Positions 55,580 to 63,725 of a stretch of 64,000 nt of DNA are shown in pieces. Location of the stretch: NCBI RefSeq assembly GCF_016587375.1, contig NZ_BNJG01000003.1, forward strand, positions 434,001 to 498,000. Reading direction: 5' to 3'. A model generated the notes under the pieces. That model made no database searches. It had not been told where the DNA came from and saw nothing but the letters and a program-made list of their open reading frames with translations. Source of the stretch: Ktedonobacter robiniae (GTDB lineage Bacteria > Chloroflexota > Ktedonobacteria > Ktedonobacterales > Ktedonobacteraceae). Each line of letters begins with the position of its first letter. Within the stretch, counting starts at the first letter, position 1. The position numbers were made by a program, and so were the translations under genes.

Positions 55580-56131
55580 TTAAATGGTGACGGCCTCCTT
55601 GTTCGAGTTCATTTTCACAAGTTTTTCTGCGTTCTTCACCAGATCGTGTGGCTCTACCGCTTTTTCTTCCCCTGAGTTTGTGAATGTCAGTGCGTCTACC
55701 TCAAACCATCGACATGGTATCCCCAACCAATAATCAGCTCTCTCTTTAATTCCTCCATTAATTCCTCGGTAATTCTGAATGATAGTTCGTAGGGTATGTG
55801 AAAATAACTTACCAGGCATTTGTGGATGTACTACGATGAAACGATCAGCTGGCCCTTCTCCTTCTGGTTTTCCAGCAAAATTATAGTCTTCACATACACG
55901 ATCTAATAATCCTAAACCGGAATCAACTCTCTCAACATAAGAAGCAGTAGAAAGAGCTCTAATAGCATCTCCTTCTTCTATTTCCCAGGTCTTGAAATAC
56001 CACTTTGAATTGTCGACCTCGAGTTGATAGTCATCAAGAACAGATAAGAAGGTTTCATACAAGATAACCCTGTCTGTAGCTGTTTTCTGTTGACCCTTCT
56101 TATTTGCAATTTCTGTTTGTTGTAAAGTCAT
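55580..56131 (-). CDS. Hypothetical protein, AT-rich (183 aa)
   Basis: The ATG at 56131 follows AGGAGGACATT. The product is a soluble protein with no family I recognise. Notable segments are DDYQLEVDNSKWYFKTWEIE near 33, SGLGLLDRVCEDYNFAGKPE near 71, and PADRFIVVHPQMPGKLFSHT near 95. The coding sequence is clearly richer in A/T than its neighbours and is flanked by a transposon and a MITE-like element, which suggests horizontal transfer. Function unknown. Confidence 0.65.
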   Translation of the reverse strand: MTLQQTEIANKKGQQKTATDRVILYETFLSVLDDYQLEVDNSKWYFKTWEIEEGDAIRALSTASYVERVDSGLGLLDRVCEDYNFAGKPEGEGPADRFIVVHPQMPGKLFSHTLRTIIQNYRGINGGIKERADYWLGIPCRWFEVDALTFTNSGEEKAVEPHDLVKNAEKLVKMNSNKEAVTI

Positions 56132-56253
56132 AATGTCCTCCTGGTTTTTTTTCTAGTATAACTTATATATGAGCCTAATAGAAGCGACAATTTTCTATAA
56201 ATTCATGGTTTCTTGTGCGGTCTAATCCTCTATTAATTGAATATAAGATTTCT

Positions 56254-56435
56254 CTAGTACTAGTTAGCGGTGCAAAATGCCTGAGTCCGCTCCCCAGGCT
56301 GGTTTATGGTATATAAACTTAACCATATCAAGTCGCCTGAGAAGTGACTTGAATCACTCGGCCAGATTTCCAGAAAGACGATTGGCTTGTGGTGCGGGTC
56401 GAAGGGGTCAATTTTGCACCGGAAACTAGTACTAG
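56254..56435. mobile_element. MITE-like element 1, CTAG-bounded
   Basis: Terminal inverted repeats of 25 bases (56254-56278 and 56411-56435; 23 of 25 identical) bound 182 bases with no transposase. Both ends carry CTAG followed by TACTAG, as expected if CTAG is the duplicated target of an IS701-like transposase. It truncates the GNAT gene. Confidence 0.6.
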
Positions 56436-56723
56436 AACGGAGCCGCCACAGCCGGACCCTCGCGCTTCTGGACTTACCGCCATGCCGCGCACACGCCAGC
56501 CGTCTGGAGTCTCGCTGCCCTCCCGCTTCTCGCGGAAAATTGTTCCCACGCCTACTAGCTGACCATCGCGATAACAGCCTGCATGCAGCGTTTCCGGCTC
56601 GTGATCTTCAGGATAGGCGCACTCGGCCAGGGATTGCATGGGACGCAGGACGCTCTGACGCAACACATATGTGTCTTCCGCAGCAATGGTGTGCACTTCA
56701 AATATGGTCTGGTTCTGTGTCAT
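56436..56723 (-). pseudogene. GNAT acetyltransferase truncated by MITE-like element
   Basis: From ATG 56723 (AAGGAGTAC ahead of it) 96 codons encode the first part of a GNAT N-acetyltransferase: an N-terminal strand and helix (DTYVLRQSVLRPMQSLAECA), HAGCYRDGQLVGVGTIF and the acetyl-CoA loop RVRGMAVSPEARGSGCGG. The remaining 50-60 residues, including the C-terminal strands, are lost: the frame runs straight into the CTAG-bounded element, and the missing end is not found on the other side. It is likely non-functional. Confidence 0.75.
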
Positions 56724-56751
56724 GGTAATGTACTCCTTGAAATAAATTAAA

Positions 56752-56814
56752 ATCGCTGGGAGAGTATGGACCCTGACAACCAGAGGCTGCCAGGGTCCAT
56801 ACTCTCCCAGCGAT
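56752..56814. terminator. Perfect 24-bp hairpin
   Basis: Arms 56752-56775 and 56791-56814 are exact complements with a 15-base loop. It lies downstream of the alpha/beta hydrolase at 56989 and 28 bases ahead of the GNAT start codon. Confidence 0.65.
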
Positions 56815-56988
56815 AGTTTACAGGCTATGCGAGGGCTGGGGCAAGGTGGGGGAATACAAGGATTCCTGCAAAAATGGACCATTTCGACAAGAGCTGTTTT
56901 TCCTTGGATGCTATCGCAGCTAACTGCGCATTAGGTGCAATAAATGGCCAATGGAGAACAAAAACACTTCTCTGAGATCCTGCCAAAA

Positions 56989-57723
56989 TCAGCATTTTTT
57001 ACACGTTAGGTGCGATAAACAATGCGAGGAGGTGGAACTTCTGCCAAATGGCCCAATTTTGTAGGAACCCTTGTACTCCCCCAAGGTGGTAACAAAATTT
57101 GCGATAATGGCCTGCACCTCTTCTAACCTGCCCTGGAAGAAGTGGTCGGCATCCTGCACGGTGACGATGCATTTGGGAGCTGACACCTGCTCAAACCACT
57201 GCATCGCAGCCTCATAAGGCGCCTGGTCATCCCTGGTCCCATGGATAAACAGCTTGGGTTTATGACAACCGGCCAGGGGATTGGTAGCGCCGAACCAGCG
57301 CGCGGGCACGCCCAGGCCCATCATGGCCTGGACACGGTCGTCAATGGCTGCGACCTTGAGTCCAACAAATGCACCAAACGAGAAACCAGCCAGGATCACT
57401 GGCACGCCAGGATACTTGCGGCTCATAAAATCGAGGGCATAGCGCACATCATCCATCTCGCCGCGCCCCTCGCCATATGTCCCACTGCTATGGCCAACGC
57501 CACGGAAATTGAAACGGAGCGAAGGGATGTCGTTGGCCTGCATGACTTGTGCTACTTTGAAAACGACTTTGTTATGCATAGTGCCGCCAAATAGAGGATG
57601 ACGATGGCAAACAATGCCGACATAAGCTGGCTTCTGGCCATCATCTACGGGCTTGAGTATGCTTTCAAGATACCCACTGGGTGTCTGTATATTGATATGC
57701 AAAATCTGGTTTACCATAGACAT
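56989..57723 (-). CDS. Alpha/beta hydrolase (COG2945-like)
   Basis: A 244-residue hydrolase with an oxyanion segment GIVCHRHPLFGGTMHNKVV near residue 35, the nucleophile elbow GFSFGAFVG (serine near 118), an acid in HGTRDDQAPYEAA near 178 and His in VQDADHFFQG near 205. The family is usually annotated as dienelactone-hydrolase-like; its physiological substrate is unknown. A tail of about 20 residues rich in Ser and Cys follows the fold. The gene stands alone, with an IS5 remnant upstream. Confidence 0.85.
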   Translation of the reverse strand: MSMVNQILHINIQTPSGYLESILKPVDDGQKPAYVGIVCHRHPLFGGTMHNKVVFKVAQVMQANDIPSLRFNFRGVGHSSGTYGEGRGEMDDVRYALDFMSRKYPGVPVILAGFSFGAFVGLKVAAIDDRVQAMMGLGVPARWFGATNPLAGCHKPKLFIHGTRDDQAPYEAAMQWFEQVSAPKCIVTVQDADHFFQGRLEEVQAIIANFVTTLGEYKGSYKIGPFGRSSTSSHCLSHLTCKKC

Positions 57724-57784
57724 TATCCTTTTAAGGCTACGTATATCGCTTCACCTTTTCCGACTTATCAGCTGCATAGAAGGT

Positions 57785-58221
57785 GTTATGAACAGAAAGA
57801 GCAGTGACTCATCAAGAGAGTAAAGCGATGAAGCATGAGAACGGTAAAGGCCAGCAGGTGAAGACTGGCCAGCGTCTCAGGCAAGCGTTCATAATCGCGT
57901 GCCAAGCGACGAAAACGAGTCATCCAGGCAAACGCGCAGATCGTTGACAATGGCCTCAAAGACGTCATTTCTGAGCCAGCATTGCGTCTGTTGATAGACC
58001 GCAGCCCAAGGCGGCAAGTCGTGAGGCATCATGCGCCATTGCGCTCCGGTGCGCACAATCCAGCGCAAGTCATTGAACATCTCACGCAGGTCGTGCTCTC
58101 GTTGTGGCGCTTCTTTGGCCATCAAGGTCAGGTAAGGAGCCACGAAACTCCATTCTTCATCGTTTACATCGCTGGGGTATGCTTTTCTTTCCATACTCCT
58201 AGTCTAACTATTGTTCATAAC
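57785..58221 (-). mobile_element. IS5-family element, internal deletion derivative
   Basis: Both ends carry GTTATGAACA as inverted repeats (57785-57794 and 58212-58221), so the 437-base remnant keeps its termini. Inside, the transposase N-terminus is intact from ATG 58194 (YPSDVNDEEWSFVAPYLTLM, DLRWIVRTGAQWRMMPHDLP). It is then joined out of frame, near 57905, to the last 35 residues (RRLARDYERLPETLASLHLL). The whole DDE catalytic core is deleted, leaving a non-autonomous element that a related transposase might still mobilise. Confidence 0.75.
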
Positions 58222-58226
58222 AGCCT

Positions 58227-58361
58227 CTAGTACTACAGCACCACTTAGCGAGGTATATATGTTATGAAGTGACTTCTTAGGCTCCTTCTTTGTAGAAGAC
58301 TTATAATGTGGCAGTGAGCCTGTGGAGCCACCCCACATTTTAAGTGGTGCTGTAGTACTAG
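58227..58361. mobile_element. MITE-like element 2, CTAG-bounded
   Basis: Perfect 21-base terminal inverted repeats (58227-58247 and 58341-58361) bound 135 bases with no coding capacity. Ends read CTAG then TACTACAGCACCACTTA. The CTAG boundary and TACTA start match MITE-like element 1, although the inner repeat sequence differs. Confidence 0.65.
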
Positions 58362-58391
58362 GCATCCTTGACACAGTCATAAAGACAAAAA

Positions 58392-58418
58392 AGCCACAGA
58401 TAGTTTCTATCTGTGGCT
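58392..58418 (-). terminator. Intrinsic terminator (leftward)
   Basis: An 11-bp stem (58392-58402 with 58408-58418) and 5-base loop are followed on the minus strand by six T residues. It is the most classical terminator of the window and implies a transcript entering from 58420-58640. Confidence 0.8.
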
Positions 58419-58479
58419 GAAACTCTCTCCAAGGAGAGCCTCTTTCCACTCCCTTTTCTATTGATCTCAGCATAAAAAC

Positions 58480-58611
58480 CTAAAGAGCGTAGCCAGCATG
58501 AAGAAAACAGTGACGGCAGAGGTGGGCACCGCCAGATGAGCCCAGGGAGCAGCATGCCTGGACATCTACCACAACATCTTTCAGGAGGCTTTGCAAGCCC
58601 AGGCATAACAT
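58480..58611 (-). CDS. Possible small Cys/His-rich peptide (43 aa)
   Basis: An ATG at 58611 follows GAGGAG at four bases. The 43-residue product begins LGLQSLLKDVVVDVQACC, has a Gly-Gly after Ser-Ser near residue 28, and ends in a Cys/His-rich stretch (AHLCRHCFLHAGYAL). A helix, a double glycine and a short Cys-rich end resemble precursor peptides, but no maturation enzyme is nearby. The gene lies between the MFS exporter (same strand, 75 bases upstream) and an intrinsic terminator. An overlapping 32-codon frame at 58467-58565 is an alternative reading. It could also be an untranslated small RNA. Confidence 0.3.
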   Translation of the reverse strand: MLCLGLQSLLKDVVVDVQACCSLGSSGGAHLCRHCFLHAGYAL

Positions 58612-58640
58612 ATTACTCCTCGCTTCTAAATGTGAACAAG

Positions 58641-58684
58641 AGTATGTATGGGCTTTGGGCAAATGCCCGAAGCCCATACATACT
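58641..58684 (-). terminator. 21-bp hairpin right after exporter stop codon
   Basis: Arms 58641-58661 and 58664-58684 pair with one G-U position and a 2-base loop. It begins two bases after the exporter's stop codon. Confidence 0.7.
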
Positions 58685-58686
58685 CT

Positions 58687-59961
58687 CTACTTCTGCCTCC
58701 ACAAGACAACTGCCAGCCAGGCGGCATTGAGCATCATGGCACACACACCACACAACAACGTATAGCGTACACCTATAACTTCGGCAAGCAGACCCGCTAG
58801 CAGGGCGCCCAGTGGCCCAATTCCGTTGACGAGAAAGTTAATGGCGGCATTAACACGCCCCAACTGGTGGGCGGGAATATGCTGCTGGCGCAGACTAATC
58901 TCATTGATCGAGAAGAACACATACCCGATGTCGCCCATCTGCGCCAGCGCCAGCAACGCGAAGGCCAGCGAGGGACCACCAAAGGCCAGCGGGGTCGCAA
59001 GAGCGGTCAGTTTACCCACAATCAAGCCATAGAGCAGGGCTCGCCGCGCACCATAGCGCCGAATAAGTGCAGGGGCAAGAAACGAGCCTATCAGCGCGCT
59101 GACGCCTCCCACGGCAATTAGAAGCCCATAGAGTACAGGACTCAAATGCAGATCACGCAGCACAAAGATGGTGTACAGCGCGAAAACGCCAGCACAAAAA
59201 GCCTTGAGCGTGTCATAGATCGCCAGGGTGCGCAGAAGCGGATAGGCGAAAAGTATTCTCAGTCCACTCCGCATATCTTCCCACAGCGAGGCGCGCTCCT
59301 CAACGACTGGCACAGACTCTATCTCTCTAGAGCGAATCAGGCCAATGCTCAAAGCAGAGAAGAGAAAGCTCAGCGCGTCAAAGAATACCGCCAGGGGCGC
59401 GCTTAACCACTGAATCAGCACACCAGCCAGGGGTGGCCCGGCCACCTCGGCCAGAGAGTCACTGGTCCCAAGCTTACTGTTACCCTCAACCAATTGCGCA
59501 TGGAGCACGACCTGAGGGAGAAAGGCTTGATAGGCCGTATCAAAGCAGATCGTGAGCGTGCTTGTAAGAAAGGCAACCAGCAACAATTGGAACAGCGAAA
59601 TCTGCCCAAACAACACCGCTATAGGCAAGCTAAGCAACAATAGCGCCCGGCCCATATCGGCCAGCACTAGCATGGGACGGCGTGGCAGGCGATCAACCCA
59701 GGCACCTATTGGTAGACTAAAAAGCAAGGTAGGCAGACTGGCGAATAGAGAGAGCAACCCAACTTGTAAAGGCGTGGCCCCCAGAAGCATGATAGCGATA
59801 AATGGGATGGCCGAACCAGTAATGTGTGAACCAAGCAAGGAAACAGTCTGGCCACTCCAGAGCAAACAAAAAGCCCGGTTGAGCCAGAAAGAACGGGGCG
59901 CGACCACCTCGGGAACCAGTTCGTCTGTTTGTGGTACAGCGGGAATATCATGTGAAGCCAT
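58687..59961 (-). CDS. MFS exporter (EntS/MefA-like)
   Basis: A 424-residue, 12-helix major-facilitator protein of the EntS/macrolide-efflux branch. Motif A reads IGAWVDRLPRRPMLVLADMG near residue 87, and a second copy (APALIRRYGARRALLYG) near 305. The N-terminal 25 residues are cytoplasmic and acidic. The ATG at 59961 has GGAGGTAG. It is preceded by a leader of about 300 bases and a near-consensus promoter, and followed at once by a hairpin. The exported compound is unknown: siderophore, peptide or drug are all seen in the branch. Confidence 0.9.
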   Translation of the reverse strand: MASHDIPAVPQTDELVPEVVAPRSFWLNRAFCLLWSGQTVSLLGSHITGSAIPFIAIMLLGATPLQVGLLSLFASLPTLLFSLPIGAWVDRLPRRPMLVLADMGRALLLLSLPIAVLFGQISLFQLLLVAFLTSTLTICFDTAYQAFLPQVVLHAQLVEGNSKLGTSDSLAEVAGPPLAGVLIQWLSAPLAVFFDALSFLFSALSIGLIRSREIESVPVVEERASLWEDMRSGLRILFAYPLLRTLAIYDTLKAFCAGVFALYTIFVLRDLHLSPVLYGLLIAVGGVSALIGSFLAPALIRRYGARRALLYGLIVGKLTALATPLAFGGPSLAFALLALAQMGDIGYVFFSINEISLRQQHIPAHQLGRVNAAINFLVNGIGPLGALLAGLLAEVIGVRYTLLCGVCAMMLNAAWLAVVLWRQK

Positions 59962-60265
59962 ACAGAGGCTACCTCCATAATTTGTGGTGAAACATTGAGA
60001 AATGAATAGGAGGTATGGAGGTGTAGCCAGAAAATAAGGATACGGCGCGCTCGGATAGTGAGACAGGGGAAGATGGATCTAGAGGAATGACTCCACCTCA
60101 GATCCAGAAGGTGAAACATAGAAAACAAACACACAATCAAACCAACGATTGTGCAACCCAAACAAAACACCTGTTAGCTAAAAATGCTTCCCTCACGCCG
60201 CGGCTACACCCGGGCGCGAGTGATGAAGATGGTACCCATCGGGGCACCTCGCTTTCGTCTAGAAT
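59962..60265 (-). promoter_or_regulatory. Long structured 5' leader of MFS exporter, candidate riboregulator
   Basis: Transcription from the promoter at 60272-60301 gives a leader of about 300 bases. Its first 100 bases are GC-rich and can fold into several short helices, including GATGG/CCATC and CTCGCGCC/GGCGTGAG. A T-rich stretch follows. I do not recognise a known riboswitch class. Confidence 0.4.
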
Positions 60266-60271
60266 ACCGCT

Positions 60272-60301
60272 ATTATAGTGACACACAAGCACATCTGTCA
60301 A
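60272..60301 (-). promoter_or_regulatory. Near-consensus promoter of MFS exporter
   Basis: On the minus strand TTGACA (60296-60301), an 18-base spacer and TATAAT (60272-60277) match the sigma70 consensus exactly in both boxes. Confidence 0.75.
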
Positions 60302-60354
60302 CATATACAGTGAGCTGATTAGGCGATTTGCCCAATCAGCTCACTGTATATGTT
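60300..60354 (-). terminator. Perfect 21-bp hairpin after Ddn-like gene
   Basis: Arms 60300-60320 and 60334-60354 are exact complements, with extra pairing in the loop. It follows the Ddn-like gene by 35 bases and abuts the exporter promoter. Confidence 0.75.
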
Positions 60355-60388
60355 TCTTCAGTAGCCGCGTACGCCAGTAGCGGGCTCG

Positions 60389-60808
60389 CTACTGGCGCTC
60401 CAGGGCGATCACAGGAATCTTGCGTGTGGTCTTCTTCTCGTAGTCACCAAAGCCAGGCATACGCTCCACGATTCCTGCATAGAGCCGGTCGCGCTCTTCG
60501 CCAGTGACTTCAGTGGCCGTCGCCTCAAACTCTTCGGTGCCTACCTCAAGCTTCACCTGGGGATGAGCCACAAGGTTATGATACCAATCAGGATTGGTGG
60601 GCGCACCAGCCTTGGAGGCAAAGATAACGTAACGATCCCCATCAGGCAGATAGGCCAGGGGATTCACGCGCTGCTTGCCGCTCTTTGCTCCAGTTGTGGT
60701 CAACAAAAGCAGCGTGCCACCCTCAAAAGGGCCACCCACCTTGCCGCCATTCGCACGGAACTCCTCAATGATCTTGCTATTCCAGTCATTTGCTCTTACT
60801 TCAGCCAT
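60389..60808 (-). CDS. Deazaflavin (F420)-dependent nitroreductase-family protein
   Basis: A 139-residue split-barrel protein of the Ddn/DUF385 family: NSKIIEEFRANGGKVGGPFE near residue 10, LLLLTTTGAKSGKQRVNPLA near 33, and ASKAGAPTNPDWYHNLVAHP near 63 match the F420-binding core. Family members reduce nitroimidazoles, quinones or other substrates with F420H2. The ribosome binding site is AGGAG. It is monocistronic between two unrelated genes. With the two LLM proteins at 50-53 kb it suggests the organism makes F420. Confidence 0.9.
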   Translation of the reverse strand: MAEVRANDWNSKIIEEFRANGGKVGGPFEGGTLLLLTTTGAKSGKQRVNPLAYLPDGDRYVIFASKAGAPTNPDWYHNLVAHPQVKLEVGTEEFEATATEVTGEERDRLYAGIVERMPGFGDYEKKTTRKIPVIALERQ

Positions 60809-61004
60809 CTGAACTCCTACTATTATTTTGATGCGTGTATCACTCTGTGATAAAGAGCCGCTAACACCATTCTATCGACAATATGCACAACATATATGAA
60901 TCGCTTTGCCCCTCCACAAACACTGGGGCTTGTGTGGGCAAAAATACATTTACCAATAAAGAAACACTGTATTCCTTCAAATAATTCCCAAATGGTCTTT
61001 TGGG

Positions 61005-61526
61005 TCAGCTAAAGAGTATGAGTAGTTTACGTTCCTCTTCTGAGACCCGCAGACGTGTATTCCTGGGAATAGGGTAAATCTCTGCGCGCTCCCACAACGG
61101 ACCGGTGACGCTGGTGCCACTACCCAACTGGACACCACGCTCACGTAAGGCATTGAGTAACTCACCGGCATGGAAGAGAAAGATAGAATCAATCAGCCAG
61201 GGATTCGCAAAGCTCGGCGTGATAGTCTCTGGTCCCGTAAACACCAGATAATAGTCTGGAAGCGCATCTACCTTAATGTTCATTTGTCCATCGCGCCTGG
61301 GATGCCACTGGACATCGACCGTCTGGCCCGCAAGCGGACCCGAAGTGAAATGCCCATCATAGCCCCGACGTTTCCCTGATTCGTCAAGCTCTATGTGAAA
61401 GATAGTCGCAGCGATATACTCGGCCACATTCCCGACCTGGGCCGCGTGTCCAATCAACGTGGCAATCTTACCATCAATGGTATTTCTCGATTTCAGCAGA
61501 CTCGCAAGCCACGGTAAGTTACTCAA
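61005..61526 (-). CDS. Uncharacterised protein, nuclease-fold-like (173 aa)
   Basis: A TTG start at 61526 follows GGGGAGGT. The protein begins LSNLPWLASLLKSRNTIDGK and contains HAAQVGNVAEYIAATIFHIE near residue 28, RGYDGHFTSGPLAGQTVDVQ near 54, and DALPDYYLVFTGPET near 87. The order Glu, GxDG and a buried strand with a basic residue recalls PD-(D/E)XK-like folds, and homologues in many bacteria are annotated only as domains of unknown function. No partner gene is evident. Function unknown. Confidence 0.65.
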   Translation of the reverse strand: MSNLPWLASLLKSRNTIDGKIATLIGHAAQVGNVAEYIAATIFHIELDESGKRRGYDGHFTSGPLAGQTVDVQWHPRRDGQMNIKVDALPDYYLVFTGPETITPSFANPWLIDSIFLFHAGELLNALRERGVQLGSGTSVTGPLWERAEIYPIPRNTRLRVSEEERKLLILFS

Positions 61527-61677
61527 TACGATACCTCCCCTCAGATTCACTTGGATATAGGATATAGTCACTCTTATTGTACGCACAAGCCACGTTCAAC
61601 TACTACAAGCAGCTTTAAGTAGTGCTTCGCCTCAGTAAATCGTATACCATGCTCACATGTTAGCCTGCGAGAATACA

Positions 61678-61718
61678 AGAAAGAGTGATATTACTGTTCT
61701 GGTAATATCACTCTTTCT
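61678..61718 (-). terminator. Perfect 17-bp hairpin after glycoamylase-like gene
   Basis: Arms 61678-61694 and 61702-61718 pair exactly with a 7-base loop. It lies 19 bases beyond the stop codon. Confidence 0.8.
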
Positions 61719-61736
61719 GTTATGAGCAAAAGTGCT

Positions 61737-63200
61737 CTATATGGAGAAGTGCTCGCCCTCCAGGTAAGGACGGGCCGCGGCGATAACGGGATCCTGCATA
61801 AAATGCTGTTGCATTTTCTCTCCGCGTAATGCATTATCCAGCGCGGCGATGATCATGGTCTCGTCGAGTACCAGGTAGCGATGTCCAACTGTACCTGTTG
61901 ATGGATTAACGGCATCATAAAATCCATATGGACCGTACAGCGAGGGATAGCGCACGAGCAGCTCCTCAAGATTTTTAAAGGCATCCTGGGGTGCCACCGT
62001 CAACGCAAGAAATGAAGCGTGTGGCGTCACTGCTGTCTCATCATAGGGGCAGCAGTTGCTATTGGAGGCCAGGGCGTGGGCTCCATATGCCAGGTAATTC
62101 CCGGTATCATCAGGCGTGCTGGCTGGCGAGAGGCCCCAGACGGGATAATGCAACGTCTGCTCGGCATAGGCGATCTGTGCCTGAGCATAGTGCTGATCAT
62201 TCAAGCCAAAGCTGTGCGTTCCCCAGGTAGTTTCGGGAATGATCAGATTGTTCATCAAGCCTTCAAACATACTCCCACCCCAACTGGGAACAAAGTTGAT
62301 GTTATTGGAGCTGTAGTGACCCTCGAAGAGGGTAAACGGCTTACCAGACTGGGGATCTGTATAGGTCACATTAGAACCCTGCGGTGGTTGCCCCTGCCAG
62401 GTAAAATCGGCAGGTAGCGTACGCCATGTACGCCACCAGACATCGCCGGGCATCTTATGGGTGCCAATACCAATGTATGCAGCAATACGCGTTTCGGCAT
62501 TGAGCATACCATAATGGAAGGTAGCGGGTCCCTGGTCAGCATTATACCCTCCATACATCTGGCCAGCGGTAATATTCGTACTCTGGTCACCATTGTCGTA
62601 GAAGATGCCAAAGTCCATTGCGTCAAACAGCGCTGTGGCACGCTGCGCCAGCTCAGGGAAGGCCTGGCGAACCAGAATTAGGCCCGTTGCATACCAGCCA
62701 TTGTCAACTGTAGAGATAAAGGCGCCCTGTACTGGCTGCCCCTCCTGGTCGCTTCCGCCAGGTCCAGATATCCTATGACCAGTACCAGTGTCGTACCAGC
62801 TAAAAAGGAAGCCTTGCCACTTACTCAGCTTCTCAACCTCGCTCAAAGTCGCGTTAGCCCTCTGAAGGGCCTGCTTATGTGAGATAAAGCCGAGATCCTC
62901 GCCCGCGACAACGCTCCAGAAATAAACCCCTATATTGCTTGGCGAGGTATAGGCACCCCGCGCGGGTGCTCCATTAAAGCCAATGTTGTCGAGTGGCAAA
63001 TGTGTATTGGGGTCAAGATCAGCATCGAAGAAGCGCCATGTCTGAGCCGCCATAGCGTAGAGGGCCGCGCGCTGCGCGCCATTTAACTCTCCAGAAGACG
63101 CCGCATCGCGTGTAGCAGCATGAGCCACAGGCGCCAATAAGCTCCCCATGGCAAGAATGAACGCTAAGAGTATACCAGAAGTCAAACGCAGTGATTTCAA
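61737..63200 (-). CDS. Secreted glycoamylase-like (GH144-type) enzyme
   Basis: A TTG start at 63200 with AGGAG nine bases upstream gives 487 residues. Residues 1-28 form a signal peptide ending in VAHA. The mature part is an (alpha/alpha)6 barrel like the Pfam Glycoamylase domain and GH144/GH162 beta-1,2-glucanases: AAQTWRFFDADLDPNTHLPL near 50, SPSNIGVYFWSVVAGEDLGF near 87, and WGGSMFEGLMNNLIIPE, then HYPVWGLSPAST toward the end. It probably hydrolyses an extracellular glucan. The exact linkage cannot be assigned. It is alone in its transcript. Confidence 0.85.
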   Translation of the reverse strand: MKSLRLTSGILLAFILAMGSLLAPVAHAATRDAASSGELNGAQRAALYAMAAQTWRFFDADLDPNTHLPLDNIGFNGAPARGAYTSPSNIGVYFWSVVAGEDLGFISHKQALQRANATLSEVEKLSKWQGFLFSWYDTGTGHRISGPGGSDQEGQPVQGAFISTVDNGWYATGLILVRQAFPELAQRATALFDAMDFGIFYDNGDQSTNITAGQMYGGYNADQGPATFHYGMLNAETRIAAYIGIGTHKMPGDVWWRTWRTLPADFTWQGQPPQGSNVTYTDPQSGKPFTLFEGHYSSNNINFVPSWGGSMFEGLMNNLIIPETTWGTHSFGLNDQHYAQAQIAYAEQTLHYPVWGLSPASTPDDTGNYLAYGAHALASNSNCCPYDETAVTPHASFLALTVAPQDAFKNLEELLVRYPSLYGPYGFYDAVNPSTGTVGHRYLVLDETMIIAALDNALRGEKMQQHFMQDPVIAAARPYLEGEHFSI

Positions 63201-63725
63201 GTTCCTTCTCTCCTCTCATCTTTGAGACGATTCCGTTCTTTGCTATTACAAAGTATAGATATATGCATCTACCGCGTCAATGGCTGTATGCATGCTATTT
63301 ATCTCGACCCTTACCTTGAGTGTCGCAGGCGCGAAAGTTCTCTCGCAATGAGGACTACAGCTAAGGCATGAAACCGCTTCTTATCGACATTCTTTGTTTT
63401 CTCATCCTTATCATATAACATGGATACAGTTCTATCCACGCTCTCCGGCCTCTTTTTTGAATTCTTAAATGGTTTTTGACACCTGTTGATTGCACTGAAA
63501 GGGACTTCGGATGGCTCGTGCAATTACTGAGAATACCCCATTCTATGGGACAACTTTGATATCCTCCGTGAATATTTTATTGATGAATGTGTTTTGGGCC
63601 CGTGGGGTATCTTTAAAAGAGAACTGTATGAGATGCTTATGGCACGCATAACCCTGACAAAGGTGAGTTGCATGCCAGCAAGAAAAAGAGAAATAATAAA
63701 GAAAGTAGTACAAGAGGAATATTTC
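63201..63725. other. Intergenic region between divergent genes
   Basis: About 525 bases, AT-rich toward the right, with no supported gene. It should hold promoters for the glycoamylase-like gene and the gene at 63726. Confidence 0.4.

Noticed and set aside
60000..60290. Known riboswitch classes (cobalamin, guanidine, manganese, SAM) in the exporter leader
   Set aside because: No class-defining motif could be recognised by eye; kept only as an unassigned leader.
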